A stretch of 64,000 nt of DNA from Dipteris shenzhenensis. Its lineage: Eukaryota; Polypodiophyta; Polypodiopsida; Gleicheniales. The position numbers were made by a program, and so were the translations under genes. This document shows positions 1 to 11,289 of this stretch, piece after piece (within the stretch, counting starts at the first letter, position 1; the number at the start of each line of letters is the position of its first letter). The stretch lies in NCBI GenBank assembly GCA_047967505.1, contig CM106539.1; one strand, written 5' to 3'. The notes below the pieces were generated by a model, which searched no databases, was not told the origin of the DNA, and saw only the letters and a program-made list of their open reading frames with translations.

Positions 1-1289
1 ACTGTGGAAAAGATAATTATGATAAAGAAAAGTGTCGATATAATCTAAGGTATAGGGAGAGATTACCTCCTGATATGCAGCCAGTAGCACAAGCTGCCCA
101 AACAAGCAGTTGTTAATCAAGTGAGAGCACAAGCTAACCCAAGATATAACAATGCACCACCTAGAAGATAACAGAACTAGAACTGGAATACTCAGCAAAG
201 ACAAAACAATCAAGCATGCACTTATTATGGGCTTGAGGATGGACATCACCAAGGCCCTTAGTGTGAACTGTGGTGTTAACACAGGAATGAAAGAGGCATA
301 CCCATTGTGAATTTCACCCCCAGACTGAATGCAAGCTCTCCACCACAACCACCAGTAGGTGTAAATGTTCTCATTCTAGAGACAATTGTGGAGTCATCCA
401 AAGAGATCTTCTAGGAGGAGACTACAAGAATAGTTACAAAGATCCATAGTAAACACGATATTCAATATCCTGAAGTTGAGTGTGATTGTTCAGAGTGTCG
501 AAAGGAAGCTGAGGTGTCCATGGTTCAGCCAAATACCAAGGCGTTAGTGATCACAAGAGGGGAGCTAAGGCTCAAGTTCAAGCAAAAAACCCATTGGCAT
601 TTGATCCTAAACAATTGGTGGATTGGGAGGAACAACAAGGAGTCAGAGATGCAGCCTTAAAGGCTATACACAAAGCAAATGAAGTGAAGAGAGATAGAAA
701 AGAGGAGCTGAGTAAAGGAAACAAGATCCGACTCAGCCGACCGTTAAGGGAGAACAGTCAGATGCAGAGCGGATGAAGGAAGATAAGGATATTGATAAGA
801 GCAATGCCAAAATGGCAAAGATCAAACAAACAAAACAACAACGTGTACAGCTTCAAGAAGATGTTGCTCAAAGTGACACAATAAACAAGGAGGATTTGAC
901 AATTAGCGGGACTGGATCAAACAGTAACTTGAATATAGTCGGAAGTAGTAAAGACTGAAGGTAAGAAAGAAGAAAAGGATGCACCTAAACGGGAGCACGA
1001 TTTGTTGATCAACGATGAAGTACAAGAATCTAAAGTAAAGCCAAAAAGTAAAGGAGGTCAAGAGGAGTTTTTTAGAGAATTGTTGCACTCAAAGATCCAC
1101 ATAACACTTGACCAATTGCTTAACGTGGTACCTGCTTTTAAAGAAAAGTTGTGCCAGAATTTTCATAAGGAGCAACCTTCTATAACTGACGTGAGAGTAA
1201 GAATGGAAGATGACGAAGATGTGGAAACCTATACCTCTATGGTGGATGATGTTGACTATAAAGTGCCTACAGTAGATGTGGAATACAAA

Positions 1290-1630
1290 AGATAAATAAT
1301 TCTAGAAGTACTCATTGATGGGGGATCTAGTGTTAACATACTATCAGAGAGTTGTATAAGCGCTGTTGTGAGAATGAATTGGTTCCACCACCTTTTCAGG
1401 TTAGAATGGCTGATCAGAGGAGAATCCAACCATTGGGTATAGTGAGAGGTCAGCAAATCAGTATATGGGGACTGACATTTGCAATAAGTTTTGTGGTACT
1501 GAGAATGAAGGAAAAAGAAAGTTCTTACTCTTTGCTACTGGACAGACCTTGGCTTCGTGTTGCAAAAGCTAAGCAGGACTGAGGAGCTGAAAGGATTACT
1601 ATCAGGAAGGGAAAGAAAACGTATAAGATA
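1290..1630 (+). pseudogene. gypsy retropepsin (aspartic protease) remnant
   Basis: In one frame from about 1301 the translation gives LEVLIDGGSSVNIL, the D-G-[GS]-S active-site loop of plant gypsy proteases, where Asp is the catalytic residue. Downstream in another frame (about 1530-1610) comes LLLDRPWLRVAKAKQD, typical of the end of this domain. A TAA just before the active site and a TGA after KQD interrupt it. It would have processed the Gag-Pol polyprotein in the particle; this copy is dead. Confidence 0.75.
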
Positions 1631-2205
1631 AGTATGACCCCGATGAGAACTCTTCCTAGACATATGTAACCCATGGAGGCAGAGGGAGTTAATATGGTGT
1701 CAAAGTTGGAAGAGGATGAAGAGGATTATTTTCTAAGGAGAAACCCTTCATTGGTACCATTTTTTGAAGTAGATATCGTAGGCATTCTACAGTACATAAA
1801 TGATAAGAAGATTGATTCGGATACAGTTCCGATTGTGCAGATCAATAAGCTAGACAATTCTGACAGGAAGGTAGATGTCACCCAATAGAAGTCAGATGAT
1901 TTTGATGCTTATGAAGAAATAGTGGAGGAGGTCTGAAAACCATATTCAAGCAGTGATCCAGAGCAGAGAAGGCCTTTGAAGAACATATGAGCAAGAGTGC
2001 TAGAGTGAAAGAAGATGAGCTTGAAGACATGAATCTTGGTGACAAGGAAGACCCAAAGATGGTTTGTGTTAGCACTAAATTGAAGGAAGCTAATACTGGA
2101 GTTCAAGGATATTTTTGCATGGCATTATATAGATATGAAGGGAGTTTATCCTTCTTTTTGTCAATATAAGATAAATCTTAAAAAAATGCAGTCCCAATTG
2201 TTCAG

Positions 2206-2760
2206 CAAAGATATAGAATGAATCCTAATTATGCTAAGCAAGTTAAAGAGGAGCTAGATAAACTTCTAAAAGTTGGGTTTATATATCCTTTGGATAGAGT
2301 CACTTGGTTGTCACCTATTGTTATAGTTCCAGAAAAGAATGGCAAGCTAAGAATATGTGTGGACTATAGGAAGCTGAATGTAGCAAATATTACTGATCCA
2401 TTTCCTTTACCTTTTTGTGATACCATGTTGGATGCTATGGTAGGCCATGAGTTTTATAGCTTTTTGGATGGATTCAGTGGTTACAATCAAATAAGAATGG
2501 CTCATGACGATAAAGACAAAATTGCATTTGTCACGGAATAGGGAGTATTTGCAAGCAATGTAATGACTTTTGGTTTGAAGAATGCTCCACCAACTTTCCA
2601 GAAATGGATTCAAGAGGTGTTTGTAGATTACCTTACCTCCTTCATGAGAGAATTCTTAGATGACTTCACAATTTTTGGTAAGAGATCAGACCATTTGGAT
2701 AATCTTAGCTTATGTTTTAAGAAATGTCGGATGGCTCGATTGAGCTTGAATCCAAACCAA
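2206..2760 (+). pseudogene. gypsy reverse transcriptase remnant
   Basis: Translation gives the RT fingers and palm: VKEELDKLLKVGFIYPL, then SPIVIVPEKNGKLRICVDYRKLN, FSGYNQIRMA, TFGLKNAPPTFQKW and EFLDDF, where the two Asp of the catalytic box are kept (F-L-D-D in place of Y-x-D-D, seen in some plant gypsy elements). A TAG at 2539-2541 interrupts the palm after the VTE residues, probably from CAG. Similarity ends near residue NPNQ at about 2760, before the RT thumb and RNase H. The copy is non-functional. Confidence 0.85.
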
Positions 2761-2899
2761 GGGGTGCAATCATTCTACAAAGTGATGACAGACTATGGCA
2801 TCATAAGATATTTCATTGGTGCATGCATTCTCAGACTTGTGTGCGGGAGAGCTTTGAGTTTACTCGACTTGTCAAAGTGCAATAGCTTGTGGTCTCAAA

Positions 2900-3101
2900 G
2901 AGTTTCGTGAGTTGTGGCGGCTATATGGATGGTAGCTTGGTTCCATTTTCATAGGGATATATTCCTCATGTGGATCTTTGACTTTTGTCAGAAGTCACTA
3001 GAGTTTCGTGAGTTGTGGCGGCTATATGGATGGTAGCTTGGTTCCATTTTCATAGGGATATATTCCTCATGTGGATCTTTGACTTTTGTCAGAAGTCACT
3101 A
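2900..3101. repeat. Perfect 101-bp tandem duplication
   Basis: Bases 2900-3000 (starting GAGTTTCGTGAGTTGTGGCG) are repeated without mismatch at 3001-3101, and the first three bases recur after the second copy. Identity implies a recent event. It lies just past the end of the gypsy RT homology. Confidence 0.95.
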
Positions 3102-3971
3102 GAGTGGAAGACGTTGATCTACACTTGCTAAGTGAGGTCGCTGAGACAAAAGAAAACATGGGAAGGAAGCGTGCGTTGCAACCAACGCGTAAGAGTCCAT
3201 GAGTCAAGGAGGTGGTTGAGAGTTGGAGATGCCTGCTAAAGAAGAAGAATATAATTTTGTCAAAGAAACAGCTTCTCCACTGCTGAAGAAACCTTTCGGA
3301 CAAAGTGCACTAAAAAATTTTTGAATTTCACTAGACCTGAAGTACCATTCGAATTGGTTGGAGGAAGTCAACTTGATGGAGTATGCCAGTCTACCATGGC
3401 ATATCTAAAAGGTGCAACGTGAGGCAATAATTCAGTATGAGGAATTTACTAATTTATTTCTAAAAGGCTCTATGTTGCCTTTCATTTTCTAATGTTGGTT
3501 AGATCATTGTATTACTCCTTTGGCAATAGGGTATGAACCTTCAATACACTCTCATCCCTCAAGTGGTGAGTGAAGAGAAAATTAATTATTATTTTTGTTT
3601 TCCACCATATGTAATCATTGAGAGTTAAAGTTTGACTTATAGTTGTTTATTATTAAATGAAGTGTGGTGGTTTTAGTATATTATGAAGTAACCACAAGAG
3701 AGTGTGATAGTGGAACAAATACTTTTTAACCTTGGAAGCATGAAACTTGCTCCTAAAGAAATACGTGCCTACTATATAGCTTGTTCCACCAATTAAATGC
3801 TACCTTAATAAAGAAGTTCCCCAATGTCTGCAAAGCGAATTACTTGAAAAACTACCACCTTAATGAACTTCCCCAATGCATGTATATTGCATTGACTTGA
3901 AGGATTGAGAGGCGATTGAGAGTGGCAAGTCACCAAAACCAACTGCTTGACATTAAGTGCATGAAGAAAAG
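3102..3971. other. Non-coding interval, unassigned
   Basis: AT-rich sequence with no recognisable coding domain. It separates the gypsy RT remnant from two unrecognised ORF remnants and may be part of the DNA that split the gypsy element. Confidence 0.4.
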
Positions 3972-4714
3972 ATGGGAGGACTCATAGCTCCAGGTATGGT
4001 GGCAAACCTAGGAATTATATCTCATGTGTTTCAAGTACCATTGATTCAAGAGGAAATGGCTTATGATAAAGATGTTGAGGTAGACATGCTTCGAGAGTTT
4101 GGTCAATAAGCAACAACAAAAAAATATTTTTTGACGTACAATGTCCAAGATTCTATGAGAAGGCAGCAGCTTGAATGGTACCTGGAGAGGGTCCAATTGA
4201 TTATCAAGACCAATACAATGTCAAGGGAAAGCTATTTCATATTGAAAGCAACTGAGAAGGGCTACAATATTTCGTGGGCCGACATAATCTATAACAAGAT
4301 GATGATAGAGGTTGGTAAGAACTACCAGGTACCAATAATCACTCAAAAGTTGGTCCATTTACTATAGCATTATTTGAATACGGGAAGGGATCTTCATTAA
4401 TTATAAAGGAGATGACAGAAATTGATGAGGAGATGCTAGAAATTGATGAGGAAACTAGAACCAAGGCAAAAAGAGATCCACGTATGCAGAAGGCATCAAC
4501 AGATGAGGAGAAGTGGAAAGTAGTTGAGGATTTACAAGAGGCCAAGTATACCATTGAGGAAGTGCACAAGATGGTGTTTGGGAAAAGCTTGGCACAAGAT
4601 GAACGACAAGTGAAAGTGAAAACACATAAAATATCCTTGAGAGAGCTTTTATTGTGCTACCCTTTTGGCAAACAGTCTAGACAAAAAATGCATCATATTG
4701 ATATGCCCGAATGA
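3972..4714 (+). pseudogene. Unrecognised ORF remnant, part 1
   Basis: A frame from 3972 reads a plausible protein (MGGLIAPGMVANLGIISHVF onward), crosses one TAA near 4107, stays open to 4367, then continues after a frame change at 4412-4714 as a highly charged Glu/Lys-rich stretch. I do not recognise the family. The position, between gypsy RT and the displaced gypsy integrase, and the decay suggest a transposon-borne gene inserted into the gypsy element. It may belong with the coiled-coil remnant at 5.46-6.5 kb. Confidence 0.4.
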
Positions 4715-5460
4715 AGCTATATAAACAAGCAAGGTAGACATGACAAAAGCACATGATTCAATTATTCATGAATAATGTCACCTAGGCTCATTGATTCAAT
4801 CCAAATCCAACTCTAAACTAGTGAGTCTAGTACTCTCTATCTAAAACCCTTTATGCCACTATTTCTTCCTATTCTAGTTGCCTCCAAAGCCCCATAACTA
4901 TGCCTCAATACAAGAGAGCATCCTAGTTCACATTATGCTATTTAAATGATGACTTAGATTTTCCTTGGGACCTTGAAACTGAGGCTGAGAAGAAGTGGGT
5001 AGCTAGTATGACTATCAAACATTAGTGGATTACAACACTTCCTTACAAATGATTACTAGTATCATTTTTATTTCCTTTTGACTTTAACATTGATTGGAAT
5101 TCTAGAAAAGAATGCAGATGAAGTCATAGTCATGCTATCATTCTTGTAGGGTAAGCATCGAATTTCTAAATTACTTTACAAAGACATTTTTTCATACAAC
5201 TATTTGAGTTAAAACTACACATTGCTCTCCTTCACATGATGTCTTAGTTAGAGGTAGTGAAATTTTGAAGAATATGTAGGAGACTCATAAAGAAAGGAAG
5301 ATTAAGCTTAATGTCAAAAGGCACTGGCAACTAATCTCAGGGAACAATTTGATAACAGTTTACCTATACTATCTAAACCAATGGTACAACAAAGCACAGT
5401 ACAGACAGAGGTTTGTGAAGCAAGGTCGTCGGGAAAAGTGTCTATGAAAGACATAGATCA
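4715..5460. other. Interval between two broken ORFs
   Basis: Short frames only. Nothing recognisable; probably decayed coding or linker sequence of the same inserted element. Confidence 0.3.
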
Positions 5461-5464
5461 TGCC

Positions 5465-6505
5465 ATGAAGGTGTTGAAACATTTACAAGAGCAACAAAAT
5501 GAAATGCAAATAGATTATTTAGTGCGAATTCAAGCTTTATAGAAAGATAAGCAAGAATTGTGGAGAAAGATCGATGTTAACTAGCAACAAGAGAACTAGA
5601 TCAAGGAGTTGAAGCAACATGTGTTGAATTAGAAAAAGGAGTTTAAAAAGTATAAAATTCAGAAGGAAGAGAAGATTCAACATCTCACTAAATAGTTGAC
5701 AATGCAGAAAGAGTGCTTACCACCAACCACCACCAACAATGCAGAAATGGCTTAGTGAAATGAAGGATGCATTTTTTACTCAGTTGCAAAGACTATCTGA
5801 AGACTATGTAGATTTATAGGTTGATGCAGTGATTGCTAAAGAGAAAATTAAAGCATTGGAGGGTGTAGAGATCCAGCTCAAGGCTATGACAGATGAAGTG
5901 GATGGAGTGTGTATGACAGGAGCAGAAATTGGTGAATTGAAGACTCAACTGATAGAAACATCACAAGCAATGTGGACTTGTGTGAAGAAAAGATTGATGG
6001 TAGTGGCTCAAAGACCATATGAGGCTTTTGCCTCAATTGCTTACATAGTAGATGTGATTATGGCAGAGAATGAAAAACTTAAAGCTCACTTGAAGAAGGA
6101 AAAGGAAGTACACCCAAGCAAAGCTAAAGAGGTAGTAGATCTTCAAACTAACCTTGATTTTTAGATTTTTGTGTTTGATGTGCAAGATACAGGTAAAAGA
6201 GCAGTTTAAGAAATAGATATTAAAGATGTAGATGCAGTTATCAAAGACGGAGCTGATAGAGATCTAAAGACTATTGTACAGGAACCTGATGCAGATATAC
6301 TAGTAGTTGAAGCAAAGAAAGATCTTGAAGTTCAGTGTAATATAGTGACTGGACCAAAGGTACCTGTAGAAAAAACAAGAGAATCTTCTAAGACTGATGT
6401 TCTGGAGCAATCCATTGAAGGCAATGGTGGTGAAGATTTTGAGCTCATCACTAGAAAGGATAGCCTAGGAATTGATCTGAACTTTTACAAAGAATATCTA
6501 ATGTA
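5465..6505 (+). pseudogene. Unrecognised coiled-coil ORF remnant, part 2
   Basis: Two frames joined by a shift near 5730-5757 read a Gln/Glu/Lys-rich, probably coiled-coil protein of roughly 340 codons ending at a TAA at about 6503. In the first part (5465-5730) the stops are all TAG at places where Gln would fit the composition (after IQAL, DVN, QEN, VLN and LTK). More TAGs follow before VDAVIAKEK and after QTNLDF, with one TAA after KRAV. The shift coincides with a short ACCACCAAC-rich duplication that repeats ACAATGCAGAAA. No family recognised. Best guess is a structural gene of an unclassified retroelement. Confidence 0.45.
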
Positions 6506-7560
6506 AAGGGTTCATGTCTACGGTTTTTTGACATATCAAAAACCCTATCCATCGGAAGTGCCAGATGTTAGGGATTAACTAGGCACCTATAGTTAGCTCT
6601 AGTCCTAAGTAATACCTTTAGGGGTTAGTTGTCATAGTCAACATCCTAAAACAGTTATTCAATTACATATGCATGTAACTACTGGACTCATACTAATGAG
6701 TCTTGCTAGTCGAACAAAACTCAAAGATGAATCTACTATGATCTTTTACTGTAATCTGACAATGATAAATGAATGGAGAACACTTTCTAATTTGTATCTA
6801 CTATTTGTAATGTATTACTGATTGTGATCAGTTCCAACTTCTATTTGATTGTATTCTGATTCTGTGTTAAGGCTCTTGATGGGAAGTGTTTGCGTAAAAT
6901 CTGATGTAGAAGTACTCTGGGTATAACTACCTTGAACATTTTGGCATTGATGATCAGTGCTACCTTATCAACCAAAGGGACATCAATCACCATAGTAGTG
7001 ACTAGGGAATCTAGCCCCACTGGTGTAGGGCTTTGCTTGTTGGCTTTTATCTACTCAATGAGGAATTCATGATAGTATGGAGCCAATTGCAAAATCTCAG
7101 CCATTGTCAGGCTTATCTTGATGTTTCAAAATGTTTCCCATGCTAATGTCCTCTTAGAGCTCGTCGGGCCATCTGGTTGACTCATCTTGGATTGTGGCTC
7201 ACTTGTTATTACTTTTTCTCTCATTTCCAATTTTGAGGGCATTGATTATTTACAGTTATGTTGTTGCCCATTGTGTAGCACATATGTTCACAAATGTAGC
7301 ATAGGTCCTCGAGATGTATCCAATGAGAGGTGTAGGCTAAAGTGTGGAAAGCACTTCTAGGTTATACTTGGTTGAAAAAGAGGTGTTGGTCACAAAGTTT
7401 CATGGAGGTTCTCAAACCCACTAGAGTTCTAGGGTTTAGAAAAGGTTTGCAAGGTTTAGAAGGATGATAGGGTTGAAAAATCTATCAAGGGGTTTAACGT
7501 TGAGAGAGGGTTGCAAGGTTGAGGAGTAGAGAGCTTGTCCCCTTCATGGATTCACAAGGT
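6506..7560. other. Intergenic, no gene seen
   Basis: AT-rich DNA without recognisable domains. A TGTTAGGG at 6567 just after the coiled-coil remnant could be the start of an LTR, but no matching copy or polypurine tract supports that. Confidence 0.3.
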
Positions 7561-7565
7561 TAAGG

Positions 7566-7745
7566 GTAGAGTAGAGTGAACAAGGATGAGGAGAAGGAAG
7601 GAGGAGGAGAAGGGAGGAAGGAGAGGAGAAGGGAGGAGGAAGAGGAGGAAGAGGAAGGGAGGGGGAGGGAGGAGGAGAGGGAAGAGGAAGGAGGAGGAAG
7701 GGAGGAGGGCAGAGGGAGGAAGGATGAGGTCAAAGGAGGATAGAG
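7566..7745 (+). repeat. GGA/GA-rich purine tract
   Basis: About 180 bases almost entirely of A and G on the plus strand, built from AGG, GGA and GAGG units. The long open frame on the opposite strand is only this low-complexity composition, not a gene. Confidence 0.9.
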
Positions 7746-8061
7746 GATGGTTGCAAGGGTGAGAGCATGCTAAAACACTTGATAGTGTAAGGGAGCATGG
7801 ATGCCAATAGATGAAGGACATCAACACAAAAGTGAACTAATACTAAGCCCGAAAGAGTCAAAGCTTCTTTAGATTAAGAGATATTTGTGCATGTTCCTAA
7901 GTTTTCATGTATAGCACAAAGTTGTAAGAGTTTCTCTCTTTAGCACAAAGCATACATGTCAACTGTTCTATCTCTAGATCTTGATATTGCAAATATGTAT
8001 CTTTTGTACTCAAAATTATAAAGAAAATAGGTTCAAAAAATACGACATATTGGGATCAAAG

Positions 8062-8440
8062 CTTCGTCGTTCGTTGTAGGCATTCAGAACAGCATTCAAG
8101 GTGACCACAAACATGACACCACTCAAGTTAGTATATGGGATTGAACCTACAGCACCAATGGAATTCATTGTTCCAAGTCTTAAAGTAGCTATACAAAGTA
8201 TCAATAGAAACATCAAGCTTAATTTTTAAAAAAAAAGCCAATTTGGTGATGATGTGGGTCTCTAATCAGGTAAGATGAAATTCAAGTATGATGGTCCATT
8301 TCAAATAATAGATGTGTTGTTTGAACGTACATTTCAGGTTTCTAATCTGCTGGCATTGCTTTTGAGAAGCCAATTAATGGTTTTCACCTAAAACCATATC
8401 TAGAGCCAAGGCTTAAAATTGCTTAATTGACAGTATTAAA
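8062..8440 (+). pseudogene. gypsy integrase C-terminal remnant
   Basis: The frame from 8080 reads AFRTAFKVTTNMTPLKLVYG, then a PMEFIVPSL segment, the conserved plant gypsy integrase stretch between the catalytic core and the C-terminal domain. The codon before it (8077-8079) is TAG where Trp is usual, fitting TGG to TAG. Further on, about 8276-8330, KMKFKYDGPFQI resembles the beta-barrel part of the integrase C-terminus. It is probably the missing 3' end of the gypsy element at the start of the window. Confidence 0.8.
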
Positions 8441-8660
8441 TTTGGATTTTATAGTCAGTTTGGTTTTTCTTTGCAAACTAGTCGATTGTAATAGCTAGCC
8501 TATAAATATAGCTCCTCAAACTGTCACTCTTGCATGTCAAGCATCACTCATTCAAACTAATAGTGTGATTCACTATCCCAGATACTCATTATATTCTGTC
8601 AGTCACACATTGAATTAACTTTGATTGTCCTTCTCCTAGTGATAACTTATGTCTTCTCCT
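8441..8660 (+). promoter_or_regulatory. Possible gypsy 3' LTR segment with TATA box
   Basis: After the integrase tail comes CTATAAATA at about 8501-8509, followed by a CT/CA-rich leader-like stretch, the arrangement of an LTR U3/R junction. No second LTR is in the window to confirm the limits. Confidence 0.35.
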
Positions 8661-11045
8661 TAGGCAAATGTAGGCAAGACATGCAATAGAGTACTCCCAC
8701 TCCTCTTTGCAAAAAACCCCAAAAGAACATGCTACTTGCCAAAAAACTTTCATCTTCTCTATCATTTGACACCTCCAATTCCAACTTTATTGCTGTAAAG
8801 CTAAGGCAAATCAAGAAGTTGGCGATCATAGAGACCTACAGCCTAGTTCTTAGATCTTGAGTTACAAAAAATATAAAATTCTAAGATGCTTGCAAAATAT
8901 GTAAGGTTTCAAGCAAGCAAATCTTTCTTTTCAACTCACCTTCCTTCATCTACAACTTTCATGCAAGATTTTACAAAAGTAACACTTTGGATCCTTCACT
9001 ATGGGGTTGCCCTTTTGATAAAGATAGAGAGAACAAAGGATCTAGGTATTCTCCTAAGGTATCTAACATTTCATGATCACAATAAATATATACAAGCTTT
9101 TCAGCTTGACCTTCTAGGAGTTTGTTCCTTAGCACTCCTCAAAGTCATGTGAATGTACTTGTAGTGACTCCAATTCCTTTTGGGACCTAACTTGGAGCAT
9201 GGTTGTTCCAAAATCCTCATGGTAAATGGATGTAAGAGCTCACAACTAGCACCACTCATCATTCACCATTCCATGCATGTGTAGCTTTGGTTAGATTGGT
9301 AGATGTGTATAAACCCTGACACTTACCTAGCTTGTTACAACACATGGTAAATGCAACATCCTATGGATTAATATGCTCAATCAACTTATGGAAGTTATTC
9401 ATGACATCAAGGTGCTCTTAGGATCTCTCCACCTTTTGCTATGGCCTAGCTCTCATTCTTCCTACAAGAAACCTTTGGAGGGATGTGGCTTTGAGATTTT
9501 TAAATAGTTCAACATAATAAGACGTTTGGCATAGGTTAACAGTCATATGCAATTTGTTGACCTAAAAGGTTGCATGATGCCTTTTATGGTTTGCTTTCAA
9601 AAGAAAAATAGGGAAAAGTTTTATTTTTGCTAAATTTGGTCCCAAAATGATGCAAACCCCTATGCCAAGTTTAGGTTTAGCTTAGCAATTATCTCACACA
9701 CCATTTTGTGCATAAATATGATCAAATCTTGCAAGTTTTGTCAACTTTGCATTTAGTCTGCTCTAAAACACCAGGTCACAAATGCACCACACTATCCTTT
9801 TTTACTTTTGATAACTACTACATACGTTTTGATCTTAGAACAAACTTCACACTTTTGATAACTACTACATACGTTTTGATCTTAGAACAAACTTGGAAGT
9901 TCCAAGACACTTGCTACCAGAGATCCACAATAGAGTTGAGGAAGATATGAGGTGCACAAAAAGTAGAGTGTTGAGGATGGGTGGTGACGTAAGGTCAGAG
10001 CTAGTAGAGAAGCAAGGTGATGCTATGACATCAAGCAAGGGATGACAAATGACATCAAGCAATTTGGTGCACCAGGGTGGAGTCAAGGAAGAGTTATAAT
10101 CTGCATGCACCTATTCTGTAATGTGGCCCTATATTTATTCCTTCCTCAAGCCCCTTTGGCTTACCCTCCTGTTACTTGAGTACCTTTAGACCGTCGTTAC
10201 TTGAATCATAAGTTTATCTCTAACTCAAGCCTAACCTACCCACTTGAACAAAACCCTAATCCCTATCCTCATTCCAATAGCCGACTATTCTTACTTAGAG
10301 CTACTAGCCCACTCAAGCCTATCTTAAGTAACCTAGCGTGCCTCAATATTCAAAGCCTGCCTAATGCCTTTGCGTATTGTTATGCCCTTTTGGAAACACT
10401 AGTTTCAAGGGGGGCTCTTCAAGCAAAAAAAAAGTCTGCATAAAGACATGCCAAAAAGAGCATAAGAAAGGAGGAAAATTTCAATACATTGGTGACCTTC
10501 AACAATTAGATTTGCATTCTACAAAAGAATCAAGGATGCTTTAGTAACCACATGAATCCAAAGATTGAGATTGCACAATTAAGAGCATATATGAGAAAAT
10601 ATTCCACACATTGAAAAAAAAAGTAAGCAAATAGACGAGAGTATGTTGACCATTGAGAGATGGCATTACTAAACAACATCCAAGTCTTGGAGATGATTAC
10701 TTTAATGGGAATGAATACCACATTTAGACTACAATGGTACCAAATTGAGAAAGCTCCCAAAAGTGAGGTATGATTGCCTTGTTGAGTTGGTGGGAGAGGT
10801 GGTGAAAACTTGGGATATAGTGGGGCCATCGCAAGGACTTCATCTTCATGTGATTGTTAACTCAAGGAGGGTAGGATGTCCCATCAACAACCACACCATT
10901 GGCCTTTTGGTGAGAGCTTGTCTAGGTATCATCATTCAACAACTTGCTATTGTTGTATCATTGTGACATCGTGAATGAATATGGTTGATAAGAGTGTTCC
11001 AAATAATGTCATTTGGGTTTGATATCTCATCCATTTTCACGTCAT
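8661..11045. other. Intergenic, no gene seen
   Basis: AT-rich, only short frames with no recognisable protein. It contains the 44-bp duplication at 9804-9894 and otherwise looks like old decayed repeat DNA. Confidence 0.4.
9804..9894. repeat. 44-bp direct duplication
   Basis: The 44 bases at 9804-9847 (beginning ACTTTTGATAACTACTACAT) recur exactly at 9851-9894 with a 3-base spacer (CAC). Confidence 0.9.
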
Positions 11046-11065
11046 GATCAGGTATGTGATGTGGG

Positions 11066-11070
<5 letters not shown>

Positions 11071-11117
<47 letters not shown>

Positions 11118-11143
11118 ATAATGCAAGAATACACACTACAATG

Positions 11144-11204
<61 letters not shown>

Positions 11205-11245
11205 ATGCAAGAATGCACACTACAAGATAGATAGCATACACAGAG
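11071..11245. repeat. Duplicated (GA)n module
   Basis: Two long (GA)n runs (about 11071-11115 and 11147-11200), each followed by the same unique tail (CATAATGCAAGAATRCACAC then TACAA). The whole module, not just the microsatellite, was duplicated. The Ser-Leu frames on the minus strand are an artefact of (CT)n. Confidence 0.9.
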
Positions 11246-11289
11246 TGACCTACAAATGTACATGTATTAATTAAAAGAAACTTCATTTA

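Larger units (their letters stand above)
1..2760 (+). mobile_element. Decayed Ty3/gypsy retrotransposon, gag to reverse transcriptase
   Basis: The plus strand carries, in the usual gypsy order, a degenerate gag zinc knuckle (about 214-260, reading C-T-Y-Y-G-L-E-D-G-H-H with the second cysteine lost), charged gag/pol linker segments (594-958, 1002-1295), a retropepsin remnant (about 1300-1620) and a reverse transcriptase remnant (about 2218-2760). The frame is broken by many stops and shifts, so nothing here is functional. No LTR is visible upstream, so the element starts before the window. RT homology stops near 2760. A matching integrase tail appears only at 8.05-8.44 kb, more than twice the normal distance, which suggests a later insertion split the element. 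Confidence 0.85.

Noticed and set aside
5465-5760. TAG read as an amino acid (alternative code)
   Set aside because: Other ORFs and the SYP4 gene use TAG as stop; decay by C-to-T change explains it.
6567-6900. Possible LTR starting TGTTAGGG
   Set aside because: No second copy, no clear end and no primer or polypurine site.
7552-7827. 91-codon Leu/Pro/Ser-rich minus-strand ORF
   Set aside because: Produced by the GGA-rich purine tract; no start context, domain or splice support.
11071-11245. Possible CRISPR-like repeat-spacer pattern
   Set aside because: Only two microsatellite units in plant DNA; no array, leader or cas genes.
10936-11286. Ser-Leu repeat ORFs on the minus strand
   Set aside because: They are only the translation of (CT)n microsatellites.
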